A stretch of DNA of 63,436 nucleotides from JAQWUY01 sp049615605 (GTDB lineage: Bacteria; Pseudomonadota; Alphaproteobacteria; JAQWUY01), in contig JBMZFW010000001.1 of the NCBI GenBank assembly GCA_049615605.1, positions 1 to 63,436 on the forward strand, in the 5' to 3' direction. Below, piece after piece: positions 17,777-26,564 of this stretch. Position 1 is the stretch's first letter; every line of letters starts with the position of its first letter. The translations under genes were made by a program, and so were the position numbers. The notes under the pieces were generated by a model that was given only the letters and a program-made list of their open reading frames with translations, searched no databases and was not told the DNA's origin.

Positions 17777-19008
17777 TATTTATTTTCCTTAACAAATTTA
17801 AGCATTTCATTTGATAAATGCCCATCAGCTGGAAGATTGTGTTTCTGTTGATATAATTTTAATGACGCCCTTGAACCAGAACCAAATACACCGTCAATTG
17901 CACTGTTATAAAAACCGTGCTGTTTTAAAACCGATTGAACAAATTTAAAATCAGCCCTTGATATGGCTTTTTCATTCTTTGGCGGCGTCCAATCCATTCC
18001 ATCAACACCAACAATATCATCGGCTAATAAACCAACAGCCAATGCATAAAAGTCCGAACGATTCCAATTTAAGATACGGCGAAAGTTATTATATACAAGA
18101 AACTTTGGTCCATTTGCACCCGCTGGAATAATAATTGATGCTTTACCCTTAAACGAAGTATCAAGGTTTGACCCGTCATATTTAACCACGCCCAAATCAG
18201 CCCACTGTTTTAAAGTCTTTTTTGTTTTATGACCTGTTAACGCCCAGTCAAAGTTATCGTTATTAATTTTAACTTGTCGCCCCCAAGTTTCATCCCTTTT
18301 CCAACCAACTGATTTTAAAAAGTTTGATGAACTGGCAAAGATATCGTCAAACGACCCCCATAAGTCTTTAACCCCGTCGCCATTACCATCAACGGCATAA
18401 GCGGTAAATGTTGATGGCATAAATTGTGTTTGTCCAAACGCACCCGCCCAAGAACCATAAAATGTTTTACCTTTGATATGCCCATTTTGCATAATTTTTA
18501 ATGCAAGGATAAGTTCATTTTCAAAAAACTTAGCACGGCGAAGATCGTGGCTTAATGTGGCAAGTGAACGAACGATATCCATTTTACCAACATGTCTGCC
18601 GAAGTTTGTTTCCAATCCCCAAAATGCAACTAAGAACCTTGGTTGTACGCCATATTTTTTAGCAATTTTATCAAGAGTCTTTTTGTGTTTTTTATACATA
18701 GCCCTAGCACGCTTTGTCCTTGTTTGTGATAATGCAGATGTTATGTATTGCCCAAATGTGCGTGAAAATTCAGGTTGCCTGCGGTCATATACAATTACCT
18801 TTGGCAAGCGTTTAATATGATAGAATGATTTTTGTAATGTGGCTTCGCTTACACCCTTTGCCTTTGCACGCTTTGCAAAGCCGATTTTCCAATCTTCAAA
18901 AGATACAGGGTTGGCAAAGTTATCTTTAATTTCCGCCATTGAAAATGATGGGATTACAAAGATTAAAAACAGTATGATTTTTATAGTTTTTTTATATCTA
19001 TCAAGCAT
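17776..19008 (-). CDS. mltB: Lytic murein transglycosylase, MltB type, with peptidoglycan-binding domain
   Basis: The protein cleaves the glycan backbone of peptidoglycan. After an N-terminal hydrophobic segment (IILFLIFVIPSFSMA) comes the SLT_2 domain with ALWGLETNFG-like FWGLETNFGRH carrying the catalytic Glu, and GAFGQTQFMPSTF. The last 55 residues form a peptidoglycan-binding domain (YNSAIDGVFGSGSRASLK). Two ATG codons are possible, 19023 and 19008, neither with a ribosome site. A promoter upstream predicts transcription starting exactly at the A of 19008, so that start is chosen and the mRNA would be leaderless. First gene of the mltB-to-metallo-hydrolase run. Confidence 0.9.
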   Translation of the reverse strand: MLDRYKKTIKIILFLIFVIPSFSMAEIKDNFANPVSFEDWKIGFAKRAKAKGVSEATLQKSFYHIKRLPKVIVYDRRQPEFSRTFGQYITSALSQTRTKRARAMYKKHKKTLDKIAKKYGVQPRFLVAFWGLETNFGRHVGKMDIVRSLATLSHDLRRAKFFENELILALKIMQNGHIKGKTFYGSWAGAFGQTQFMPSTFTAYAVDGNGDGVKDLWGSFDDIFASSSNFLKSVGWKRDETWGRQVKINNDNFDWALTGHKTKKTLKQWADLGVVKYDGSNLDTSFKGKASIIIPAGANGPKFLVYNNFRRILNWNRSDFYALAVGLLADDIVGVDGMDWTPPKNEKAISRADFKFVQSVLKQHGFYNSAIDGVFGSGSRASLKLYQQKHNLPADGHLSNEMLKFVKENK

Positions 19009-19014
19009 AGGAAT

Positions 19015-19043
19015 AATATACATTGAAACAAGATGTGGTGCAA
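19015..19043 (-). promoter_or_regulatory. Sigma-70-type promoter of the mltB operon (leaderless)
   Basis: TTGCAC, 17 bases, TATATT on the minus strand. Six bases (ATTCCT) separate the -10 from the ATG at 19008, so +1 would fall on the A of the start codon. Confidence 0.6.
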
Positions 19044-19059
19044 GGGCTAGATAATAAAA

Positions 19060-19083
19060 AACCCCAACTAAAAAGTTGGGGTT
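19060..19083 (-). terminator. Rho-independent terminator, distal copy
   Basis: A 10-bp stem of AACCCCAACT and AGTTGGGGTT with an AAAA loop, followed on the minus strand by six T. It is identical in stem and loop to the hairpin at 19173-19196 and ends the decayed tRNA-Ser copy. Confidence 0.8.
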
Positions 19084-19088
19084 AAAAA

Positions 19089-19136
19089 GCCGTAAGAGAG
19101 TGAGATTGAATTACCTGTCGGTAATCCGCCCACGCC
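19089..19136 (-). pseudogene. Decayed 3' half of tRNA-Ser (tRNA fragment)
   Basis: The plus strand keeps AGAGAGTGAGATT and CCCACGCC in the order and spacing found in the intact tRNA-Ser gene about 115 bases away, with substitutions between them. These correspond to the acceptor/T-arm and the variable arm. The 5' half, the anticodon arm and the CCA are missing. With the duplicated terminator next to it, this looks like an old duplication of the tRNA 3' end. Confidence 0.65.
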
Positions 19137-19172
19137 AACGGCATGGGTCTTTATTTCTTTATGGTAATAAAA

Positions 19173-19196
19173 AACCCCAACTAAAAAGTTGGGGTT
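19173..19196 (-). terminator. Rho-independent terminator of tRNA-Ser
   Basis: A 10-bp stem of AACCCCAACT/AGTTGGGGTT with an AAAA loop and a T run on the minus strand, starting 5 bases after the CCA of tRNA-Ser. Confidence 0.85.
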
Positions 19197-19201
19197 AAAT
19201 A

Positions 19202-19289
19202 TGGCGGAGAGAGTGAGATTCGAACTCACGGTGGTTTGACCCACGCCGGTTTTCAAGACCGGTACCTTAAACCGCTCAGACATCTCTCC
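19202..19289 (-). tRNA. tRNA-Ser (TGA)
   Basis: A class II tRNA of 88 bases with a long variable arm. The loop CTTGAAA on a CCGGT/ACCGG stem gives anticodon TGA. The acceptor GGAGAGA pairs with TCTCTCC, and discriminator G and CCA are encoded. Confidence 0.96.
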
Positions 19290-19312
19290 TAAACGATATG
19301 TATTGTTTAATA

Positions 19313-19341
19313 AAAAAAGTTGCTTTTGGCAAGTACTTTTT
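19313..19341 (-). terminator. Terminator of the valS-ilvD operon
   Basis: On the minus strand AAAAAGT-AC-TTGC pairs with GCAACTTTTT, leaving a 2-base bulge, with loop CAAAA and a T-rich tail. It lies about 16 bases after the ilvD stop and before tRNA-Ser. Confidence 0.7.
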
Positions 19342-19356
19342 TTACTTTTTTTAATA

Positions 19357-21225
19357 TTATTCGTCTTCTTCGTAATATCCGCTAATATCACGCACCCCAC
19401 CAACGTCCGCTGATTGGGCAAATACTGAATATGCTTTTAATGCACGGGACACTTTTCTTTGTCTTTTTTCCACTGGTTTCCAAGCTTTTTTACCTTTTGA
19501 TTCCATATGTTTACGACGCATTTCTAATTCTTCATCAGAAATTAAAATATTAATTTTACGATTTGGAATATCAATTTCAATTCCGTCCCCTGCTTCCACA
19601 AGACCAATTGCCCCACCTTGGGCTGCCTCTGGTGAAGCGTGACCAATTGATAACCCCGATGTACCACCAGAAAATCGTCCGTCTGTTAATAACGCACATT
19701 CTTTACCAAGGCCCATAGATTTTAAATATGAAGTTGGATATAACATTTCTTGCATACCAGGTCCGCCTTTTGGACCTTCGTACCTGATTATTACCACATC
19801 GCCAGATTGCACTTCACCACCAAGGATTCCCGCAACTGCCGAATCTTGTGATTCAAAAATTCTAGCCGTACCTTTAAAGTACCAGTTTTCTTCGTCAACA
19901 CCTGCTGTTTTAACAACACAGCCCTTTTCCGCAATGTTTCCGTATAATACGGCAAGACCACCTTCTTGTGTATAAGCGTGTTCTTTGCTACGGATACAGC
20001 CTTCTTTACGATCCGTATCAAGGCTTTCCCATTTAACATTTTGTGAAAATGCTTCGGTTGTTCTTACATTACCTGGACCTGCTTTGTAAAATTCAATTAC
20101 TTCATCGCTTGGGTCATTCATAATGTCCCATTTATCAAGGGCTTCTTGTAAAGTTTTTGTATGTACCGTTGGCACATCATTATTAATTAATCCCGCACGG
20201 TTTAATTCGCCAAGTAATCCCATTACACCACCTGCACGGTGAACGTCTTCCATATGGAATTTTGTTGTTGCAGGGGCAACCTTTGAATAACAACCAACTT
20301 TGCGAGAGATTCGGTCAATATCATCAAGGGTGAAATCTGTTTCCGCTTCGTAAGCTGCGGCCAACAAGTGCAAGATAGTGTTTGTTGAACCACCCATTGC
20401 CACATCAAGAACCATACAGTTTTCAAAACCTTTTGGTGTTGCCATTGACCTTGGAAGAACGCTTTCGTCTTCGTCAATGTAATAACGTTTTGTCATTTCA
20501 ACAATTTTTCTGCCCGCTTCTAGGAATAATTCTTTTCGTTGTGCCGAAGTGGCAAGTAATGAACCATTACCTGGAAGACCAAGACCCAATGCTTCAACCA
20601 AACAATTCATTGAATTGGCGGTAAACATACCAGAACACGAACCACATGTTGGACAAGCCGAAACTTCCACCTTGCGAACTGTTTCATCGGAAACCTGTGG
20701 GTCGGCAGCATCAATCATTGCATCAACCAAATCAAGACGGCGAACAATACCGCTGTCGTCTGTTTCTGTTTTACCCGCTTCCATTGGTCCACCCGATACA
20801 AATATTGTTGGAATATTTAAGCGAAGTGCGGCATTTAACATACCTGGGGTAATTTTATCACAGTTTGAAATGCATACTAAGGCATCGGCACAATGGGCAT
20901 TTGCCATATATTCCACCGCATCAGAGATTACTTCCCTTGACGGTAATGAATAAAGCATTCCATCGTGTCCCATTGCAATACCATCATCAACGGCAATGGT
21001 ATTAAATTCTTTTGCCACACCGCCTGCTTTTTCAATTTCACGGGCAACCAATTGTCCAAGGTCTTTTAAGTGAACGTGACCCGGTACAAATTGCGTAAAG
21101 CTGTTTGCAATGGCAATAATTGGTTTACCAAAGTCTTCATCACACATACCAGTCGCACGCCATAAAGCACGTGCACCCGCCATATTGCGACCATGGGTTG
21201 AGGTTTTTGAACGATAATCTGGCAT
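19357..21225 (-). CDS. ilvD: Dihydroxy-acid dehydratase
   Basis: This is the third enzyme of isoleucine and valine biosynthesis. It dehydrates 2,3-dihydroxy acids to 2-keto acids using an iron-sulfur cluster. The 622-residue protein has the expected length. Cluster cysteines lie in SNCDKITPGM and in ACPTCGSCSGMFTANSMN. DGRFSGGTSGLSIGH near 500 carries the conserved Ser and Arg of the active site. It follows valS after 4 bases, linking valine synthesis with valyl-tRNA formation in one operon. Confidence 0.97.
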   Translation of the reverse strand: MPDYRSKTSTHGRNMAGARALWRATGMCDEDFGKPIIAIANSFTQFVPGHVHLKDLGQLVAREIEKAGGVAKEFNTIAVDDGIAMGHDGMLYSLPSREVISDAVEYMANAHCADALVCISNCDKITPGMLNAALRLNIPTIFVSGGPMEAGKTETDDSGIVRRLDLVDAMIDAADPQVSDETVRKVEVSACPTCGSCSGMFTANSMNCLVEALGLGLPGNGSLLATSAQRKELFLEAGRKIVEMTKRYYIDEDESVLPRSMATPKGFENCMVLDVAMGGSTNTILHLLAAAYEAETDFTLDDIDRISRKVGCYSKVAPATTKFHMEDVHRAGGVMGLLGELNRAGLINNDVPTVHTKTLQEALDKWDIMNDPSDEVIEFYKAGPGNVRTTEAFSQNVKWESLDTDRKEGCIRSKEHAYTQEGGLAVLYGNIAEKGCVVKTAGVDEENWYFKGTARIFESQDSAVAGILGGEVQSGDVVIIRYEGPKGGPGMQEMLYPTSYLKSMGLGKECALLTDGRFSGGTSGLSIGHASPEAAQGGAIGLVEAGDGIEIDIPNRKINILISDEELEMRRKHMESKGKKAWKPVEKRQRKVSRALKAYSVFAQSADVGGVRDISGYYEEDE

Positions 21226-21229
21226 ATTC

Positions 21230-23866
21230 TTATCCTTTTAACTTTGCTATTGCTTGTTTTGTTTTTTCAATAATGTTTTCCGCTTCGGCTAGGCTGGCTT
21301 TATCTTTTTCAATAATATGTTCAGGTGCTTGGTCAAGGTATCCTTGTGAAGATAGCTTACCCCCGAACTTTTTTGCTTCGCCTTCTGCTTTTTTAAGAAC
21401 TTTTTCAAGTCTTGCAACTTCTGCGGTAATATCAATCGCACCATCAAGTGGAATGAATACTGTTGCTTCATCAATTAAGAATTGCGCCGAACCGTCAATA
21501 GCAGTATCAGTTTTATCCATACCACCAACTTTTGCAAGTTTCTTGATTAAGTCTATATTGTTATTTAAGTAATTCCATTTAACTTCATCAATTGATTGGA
21601 ACTTAATTGTTATTTCATTACCCGCAGGAATATTCATTTCTGCACGAGTTTTGCGAATTTCGCTAATCAATCTGCGAACCCAATCCATTTCAGATAAGGC
21701 ACCTGTATCAACTTTTCTTTCATCAATATCAATCCAACCAGAGCTGATTAACATTTTGTCTTTATCGCCAAATTCTTTCCATAATTGTTCTGATACAAAC
21801 GGAATAATTGGGTGAATTAATTTTAAGATATTTTTAAACACATACCCCATAGTTGTGCGTGTTTCATATATTAACTTTTCATCGTCTGACCAATATAATG
21901 GTTTTGAAAATTCCACATACCAATCACAGAATATACCCCTTACAAATTGATAAACAACGCTTGCACATTCAGAAAAACGATAATTGCTTACAGCTTTTTC
22001 AAAATCTTTTGTCGCTTTGTTAAGTTCACCAATAATCCAACGATTGGTTGGGTGTGTTGGGTGTGATATATCAAAGTCTTCCACTGGATATGCAAGGTTC
22101 ATTTCACAGAACTTTGCCGCATTCCATATTTTTGTCATAAGGCTTTTTGTACCTTCAACCCTTGATGTTGAAAATTTAATATCTTTCCCCGGTGTGGCAA
22201 GTGATGCCAATGTAAACCTTAGGGTATCTGCACCATAAGCATCCGCCATAAGTAATGGGTCAATTACATTACCTTTTGATTTTGACATTTTCGCACCGTG
22301 TTCATCAAGCACAAGTGCGTGAACGATTACCGTGTGGAATGGCTCTTTCCCCATAAAGTGGATACCAAACATCATCATTCGGGCAACCCAGAAGAATAAG
22401 ATATCAAAACCAGTTACCAAAATATCGTTTTGATAGAAGTTTTCTAAATCTGGTGTTTTATCAGGCCAACCCAATGTAGAAAACGGCCATAACGCAGATG
22501 AAAACCAAGTGTCAAGAACATCGTCATCGCGTTTTAAAACAACATCATCGCCGTATTTTGCTTTTGCTTGTTCATACGCACCTGCTTCTGTTTCAGAAAC
22601 AAATATACTTCCGTCTTCGTGGAACCAAGCTGGAATTTGATGCCCCCACCAAAGTTGGCGTGAAATACACCAAGGTTGAATATTGTTCATCCATTCGTAA
22701 TAAGTCTTTGTCCAGTTTTCAGGTACAATCTTTGTACGACCAGTTTCAACCGCTTCAATGGCTGGCTTTGCCAATGTCTTTGCATCAACATACCATTGAT
22801 CCGTTAAGTATGGTTCAATTGGAACCCCACCACGATCACCGTATGGAATTGTATGCGGGTAATCTTCGATCTTAACCAGATAACCTTTTTCATCCATATC
22901 TTTTACAACGGCTTCACGGGCGTCAAATCTGTCCATACCAATGTATTTTTCAGGACAGTTTTCATTCATCTTACCTTGCTTAGTCATAATATTTATAACT
23001 TCAAGGTTTTGTCTTTTACCAACTTCAAAGTCATTAAAGTCGTGTGCAGGTGTCATTTTTACCGCACCAGTACCTTGTTCAGGGTCTGGATATTCGTCCG
23101 CAACGATTGGAATTTCTTTACCAGTTAATGGTTGAATACATTTTTTACCAACCAAATCAGTATATCGTTCATCACTTGGGTGAACCGCAACACCAGTATC
23201 ACCAAGCATTGTTTCAGGACGTGTTGTACCAACAGTAATATTTACCCCGTCCATACCAACAACAGGGTAATTGAAATACCACATATGTCCGTCAACTTCT
23301 GTTTGAATTACTTCTAAGTCAGAAATAGCTGTTTCCAGTTTCGGGTCCCAGTTCACCAATCTTTTATCACGGTAAATTAAACCTTCTTCATATAATTGAA
23401 CGAATACTTTTAATACAGCTTTACTTAAACCTTCGTCCATTGTAAAGCGTTCTTTATCCCAATCAGTTGAATTACCAAGGCGTCTTTGTTGATGAACGAT
23501 TTGCCCGCCAGAGTGTTCTTTCCATTCCCATACTTTATCAAGGAATTTTTCACGTCCAAGGTCGTGTCTTTTAACACCGTCTTTATCAAGTAATCTTTCC
23601 ACAACCATTTGCGTGGCAATACCGGCGTGGTCAGTTCCTGGCACCCAAACTGTGTTATTTCCAGTCATTCGTTTATAACGAACAATAATGTCTTGCATTG
23701 TGTTGTTAAGTGCGTGCCCCATATGTAAATTACCAGTTACATTAGGCGGTGGAATTACAACAGAAAAGTTATCACCGCTACCTGTTGGTTTAAAGTGACC
23801 GCCCTTTTCCCATTCTTTGTAAATATCTTGTTCGCATTTTAATGGTTCAAATGTTTTTTCCAACAT
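21230..23866 (-). CDS. valS: Valyl-tRNA synthetase
   Basis: The 878-residue class I synthetase has PPPNVTGNLHMGHAL (HIGH motif) near 45 and KMSKSKGNVIDP near 525. The inserted editing domain between them contains GTTRPETMLGDTGVAVHP, which removes mischarged threonine in this family. WWGHQIPAW and the anticodon-binding helical domain follow. A C-terminal coiled coil (about 810-878) has regular Leu/Glu/Lys heptads. GAGG stands 10 bases before the ATG. The popZ-valS order is common in Alphaproteobacteria. Confidence 0.97.
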   Translation of the reverse strand: MLEKTFEPLKCEQDIYKEWEKGGHFKPTGSGDNFSVVIPPPNVTGNLHMGHALNNTMQDIIVRYKRMTGNNTVWVPGTDHAGIATQMVVERLLDKDGVKRHDLGREKFLDKVWEWKEHSGGQIVHQQRRLGNSTDWDKERFTMDEGLSKAVLKVFVQLYEEGLIYRDKRLVNWDPKLETAISDLEVIQTEVDGHMWYFNYPVVGMDGVNITVGTTRPETMLGDTGVAVHPSDERYTDLVGKKCIQPLTGKEIPIVADEYPDPEQGTGAVKMTPAHDFNDFEVGKRQNLEVINIMTKQGKMNENCPEKYIGMDRFDAREAVVKDMDEKGYLVKIEDYPHTIPYGDRGGVPIEPYLTDQWYVDAKTLAKPAIEAVETGRTKIVPENWTKTYYEWMNNIQPWCISRQLWWGHQIPAWFHEDGSIFVSETEAGAYEQAKAKYGDDVVLKRDDDVLDTWFSSALWPFSTLGWPDKTPDLENFYQNDILVTGFDILFFWVARMMMFGIHFMGKEPFHTVIVHALVLDEHGAKMSKSKGNVIDPLLMADAYGADTLRFTLASLATPGKDIKFSTSRVEGTKSLMTKIWNAAKFCEMNLAYPVEDFDISHPTHPTNRWIIGELNKATKDFEKAVSNYRFSECASVVYQFVRGIFCDWYVEFSKPLYWSDDEKLIYETRTTMGYVFKNILKLIHPIIPFVSEQLWKEFGDKDKMLISSGWIDIDERKVDTGALSEMDWVRRLISEIRKTRAEMNIPAGNEITIKFQSIDEVKWNYLNNNIDLIKKLAKVGGMDKTDTAIDGSAQFLIDEATVFIPLDGAIDITAEVARLEKVLKKAEGEAKKFGGKLSSQGYLDQAPEHIIEKDKASLAEAENIIEKTKQAIAKLKG

Positions 23867-23895
23867 AAATCATCTACCTCTTTGTATAATCTGTC

Positions 23896-24678
23896 TTATT
23901 TGTTTTTACGAACGTAATCAAAAATACGAGTAATTTCTTTTTGAACAATCTTTTCCACGATTTGTGGTAAGTGACCATTTAACCATGTTTTAATGAATTC
24001 ATTTTGCTTATCAAAGAATTCTTCTGGTAATTCGTCTTTGTGTTCTTCCAATATTTCAAGGATATCTTTAATAGATTGTTCCGTATTAAACGCTGAACGA
24101 CCGCTTACCATTGGTTTTTCTGCATTTGGATTACCAAGTTCCATAATATCCGAAAGCGGTGTTGGGATATCATCCCTTATCACATCAGGTGTATTTTCCG
24201 TTTGTTGTAAATCTTCTTCTGTTAATGGAACAGCATCTGGTGCATCTTTACCCGCAGAATTAACATGTTCCGTCATCATTGGTTGACCGCTATTGCTTAT
24301 TACAACAGATGCATCGTCAAGTTCGGCAGGTTGTTCAACCTTTTCAGGTACAATATTATTATCGTTTTCCATACCGCCATCTTGGATAGCTTTGCCTTCA
24401 TCAATGTCTTGTTGAATGTTTTTAAATATTTCATCTTCATTAACAACAGAAGAATTATTCATTATTGCCTGTTCAATTTCTTCAATATTGTTTGGTGCGG
24501 ATTGTTGTTGTGGCTGAACATCAGGTTCTGGTGCTGGTTGTTGTACCGGTGCAGGTTCAGGTTCTTTTGCTTGCTTTGGTTGTTTTTTTGCTTCTTCTTC
24601 GCCTTCATCCATAACCACGCTACGGATTGAAGTAAGAATATCGTCCAATGACATATCGTCTTTTTCTTTATCAGCCAA
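23896..24678 (-). CDS. popZ: PopZ-like polar organising protein (DUF2497)
   Basis: PopZ forms a polar matrix that anchors centromeres and signalling proteins in Alphaproteobacteria. The N-terminal helix DMSLDDILTSIRSVV is the partner-binding region. A long middle segment rich in Pro, Gln, Glu and Asp (about 30-190) is disordered. The C-terminal 75 residues (SIKDILEILEEH to ITRIFDYVRK) are the oligomerisation helices. The frame opens at a GTG at 24693, but GGAG at 24689-24692 is spaced 9 bases from a TTG at 24678, which I prefer; an ATG at 24654 is a third option. It lies 29 bases upstream of valS. Confidence 0.88.
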   Translation of the reverse strand: MADKEKDDMSLDDILTSIRSVVMDEGEEEAKKQPKQAKEPEPAPVQQPAPEPDVQPQQQSAPNNIEEIEQAIMNNSSVVNEDEIFKNIQQDIDEGKAIQDGGMENDNNIVPEKVEQPAELDDASVVISNSGQPMMTEHVNSAGKDAPDAVPLTEEDLQQTENTPDVIRDDIPTPLSDIMELGNPNAEKPMVSGRSAFNTEQSIKDILEILEEHKDELPEEFFDKQNEFIKTWLNGHLPQIVEKIVQKEITRIFDYVRKNK

Positions 24679-24760
24679 TTTTTTATACTCCACAAAATGA
24701 TAAATATTTTTAAATAACTTTTACTATTTTATAACATACATTTCAAGGGGTTTTCAGCTT

Positions 24761-24790
24761 AAAAAAACAGCATAATAGTTATAATGCCTA
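24761..24790 (-). terminator. Terminator of the tolC-type gene
   Basis: An imperfect stem of GGCATTATA and TATTATGCT on the minus strand is followed by seven T. It begins about 12 bases after the tolC-type stop codon. Confidence 0.6.
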
Positions 24791-24801
24791 TTTTGTGAAA
24801 A

Positions 24802-26085
24802 TTATTTTATTTTTTTAAGGTTTTCAGGGGTTAATTCATTGATAACAATTAACAATTCAAGGATTGATAATGCATGTTTTTCTTGTGCAGAAATATACAT
24901 TTGTTCCATTTGAATTTTCTTATCTTGTGCATCTAGTAAATCAGAACTTGTCGTTAAGCCATTTTTGTATTTAATGTTTTGCGCATCTAGTATTAATTTA
25001 CGCGATTCAAATGATTTTTTATAAGACTTTAATTCCTGTTGTGATGAAAGATATTTTTTCCAAGCATTCATTGCGTTAATTTCCGCCATTTGCAGGGCTT
25101 GATTATAAGCATAAGATGAATTCATTTTATCCGCTTTGCTTTTTGCAACACCACCAATGTCACGACCACCGCTAAATATTGGAACTTTATAATTTACCCC
25201 CATATAAACAGTATTCATTGAATTTGTTATATCCCTTTTAACAGACCCTATTGCATTCAATTCTGGTGAATGTGAAGCCAATGATATTTTGTAATTATAA
25301 TCTGCTATCTTTTTATCAAGTCCTGCAATTTTAACATCCATATTATCTTTTTTTGCTTTTTGAATAAGGCTGTCCATATCGCTTGGTAATTCAATCCCGC
25401 TCAAATCAATACTTGGCAGAACCTTTGGAATATCAACGCCTGTAATGTTTTTAAAATTAATTTTAGCCGAATTAAGTGATGTTTCCATATCAACTAGCTT
25501 TGCTTTATTTGAATAAAAACTTGATTCAGCTTGTAAATATTTTGTTTTTGTACTTGCGCCATTTTTAAATTTGATATTTTCAATATCCATTATTTTTTGG
25601 CTATTTTTCATAGCAACTTCATAAGATTGTTTTAACACCCTTATTTTTTTAACCGTGTAATAAACCTTACCAATTTGTAAAATAAAATTAGATACATTCT
25701 TTTTGTGATTTAATATTGATTTTTCTTTGGCAGTTTTTGCAAGATTAATGCCATTTGCTGTTTTAAGCCCGTTAAATAAGTTTTGATTTACGCTTAAATC
25801 AACGCTGTTGGAAGTAATAGTTTTTTTATCAATCTTTGTTTTACCCGCATTACCCTGTAATGTAACCGTTGGTAAAAATTCAGATTGTTTCATCTTTACA
25901 TCAATAAAAGATTTTTCAACCTGTTTTTCCGACATTTTAATTGCATCAGAATTCTTAATAGCAAGCCCAATTATCTTTGGAAAATCAAGGTTTTCAGTAT
26001 CAATGACAGTACCGCTTGTTTCAGACGCGAAACCGTATGTTGGAAACATAAGTGTTAATGCTGTTATTATTTTTATTTTATTCAT
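24802..26085 (-). CDS. TolC-family outer-membrane efflux protein
   Basis: The 427-residue protein has a signal peptide ending near YGFASE. Two similar halves follow, each with long amphipathic helices: KFKNGASTKTKYLQAESS in the first and IKYKNGLTTSSDLLDAQDK in the second. That internal repeat is the hallmark of TolC trimers, which form the outer-membrane exit duct for type I secretion and efflux pumps. Its inner-membrane partner is not in the window. In Alphaproteobacteria a tolC gene often sits just upstream of popZ-valS. Confidence 0.9.
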   Translation of the reverse strand: MNKIKIITALTLMFPTYGFASETSGTVIDTENLDFPKIIGLAIKNSDAIKMSEKQVEKSFIDVKMKQSEFLPTVTLQGNAGKTKIDKKTITSNSVDLSVNQNLFNGLKTANGINLAKTAKEKSILNHKKNVSNFILQIGKVYYTVKKIRVLKQSYEVAMKNSQKIMDIENIKFKNGASTKTKYLQAESSFYSNKAKLVDMETSLNSAKINFKNITGVDIPKVLPSIDLSGIELPSDMDSLIQKAKKDNMDVKIAGLDKKIADYNYKISLASHSPELNAIGSVKRDITNSMNTVYMGVNYKVPIFSGGRDIGGVAKSKADKMNSSYAYNQALQMAEINAMNAWKKYLSSQQELKSYKKSFESRKLILDAQNIKYKNGLTTSSDLLDAQDKKIQMEQMYISAQEKHALSILELLIVINELTPENLKKIK

Positions 26086-26169
26086 TTACCTAGCTATCAT
26101 TTTTTTAGATACTTTATATTAATTTAATACAATACTTTTACCCAATAATCAAAAGTATTTTGTTTTATG

Positions 26170-26198
26170 TTGACTATAATATAACAATACTGTATTAA
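26170..26198 (+). promoter_or_regulatory. Sigma-70 promoter of tRNA-Cys
   Basis: TTGACT, 17 bases, TATTAA, with the predicted start about 5 bases before the tRNA 5' end. The spacing and position are those expected for a tRNA promoter. Confidence 0.75.
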
Positions 26199-26209
26199 CC
26201 TTATTTGTT

Positions 26210-26283
26210 GGCGCGGTGGCGGAGTGGTTACGCAGAGGACTGCAAATCCTTGTACGCTGGTTCGATTCCAGTCCGCGCCTCCA
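26210..26283 (+). tRNA. tRNA-Cys (GCA)
   Basis: A 74-base cloverleaf. The loop CTGCAAA gives anticodon GCA. The acceptor GGCGCGG pairs with CCGCGCC, discriminator U and CCA are encoded. Confidence 0.97.
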
Positions 26284-26293
26284 TTTTATTTTA

Positions 26294-26311
26294 GGGGCTG
26301 TGCCCCATTCG
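26294..26311. repeat. Short hairpin repeat GGGGCTNTGCCCCATTCG, copy 1
   Basis: GGGGC-TGT-GCCCC followed by ATTCG. The same 18 bases, with one difference in the loop, recur at 34867-34884. It lies 10 bases after tRNA-Cys, and a T run follows about 20 bases later, so it could help end the tRNA transcript. Confidence 0.55.
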
Positions 26312-26455
26312 TTCCCCAAAATCATTATTTTTTTACCTTTGTATATATTATACGAAGGAATAATAAATTTTCGTCAAAAAAAAGAATATGAATTAAAGCA
26401 ACTTAAATTTATTTTAATTAGGTAATTAACAATAAAGCCGATTGGAGTATGTTGT

Positions 26456-26562
26456 TTAAATAGACTGTAGAGAGTTTAAAATAAAAAAAGGGAATGCGAA
26501 GGACTACAATAAGTAGTTAAGCATTCCCTTTTGAATATTTTAGACCTATACAGTCTATTTAA
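26456..26562. repeat. 107-bp element bounded by perfect 14-bp inverted repeats
   Basis: TTAAATAGACTGTA at 26456-26469 and its exact complement at 26549-26562 enclose a nested hairpin: a 12-bp stem at 26486-26497/26521-26532 with a further ACTAC/GTAGT stem at its tip. It starts 2 bases after the CCA of tRNA-Asn on the minus strand. No target-site duplication or coding frame is evident. Confidence 0.7.
26486..26532 (-). terminator. Terminator of the tRNA-Lys/tRNA-Asn transcript
   Basis: AAAAGGGAATGC and GCATTCCCTTTT form a perfect 12-bp stem with a structured loop. On the minus strand a run of seven T follows. It is the core of the surrounding inverted-repeat element. Confidence 0.75.
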
Positions 26563-26564
26563 TA

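Noticed and set aside
19068..19421. 117-codon minus-strand frame between mltB and ilvD
   Set aside because: It runs straight through tRNA-Ser, two terminators and the end of ilvD, and its protein has no ribosome site. Such frames over tRNA-Ser are a common artefact.
26127..26197. AATACTTTT/AAAAGTATT hairpin and the AATACTGTATT palindrome near tRNA-Cys
   Set aside because: The palindrome is mostly the tRNA-Cys promoter spacer and -10. A similar word at 60386-60396 overlaps the fbpC stop, so there is no shared function.
26216..26425. 69-codon plus-strand frame starting in tRNA-Cys
   Set aside because: Its first half is the tRNA itself and the rest is AT-rich spacer.
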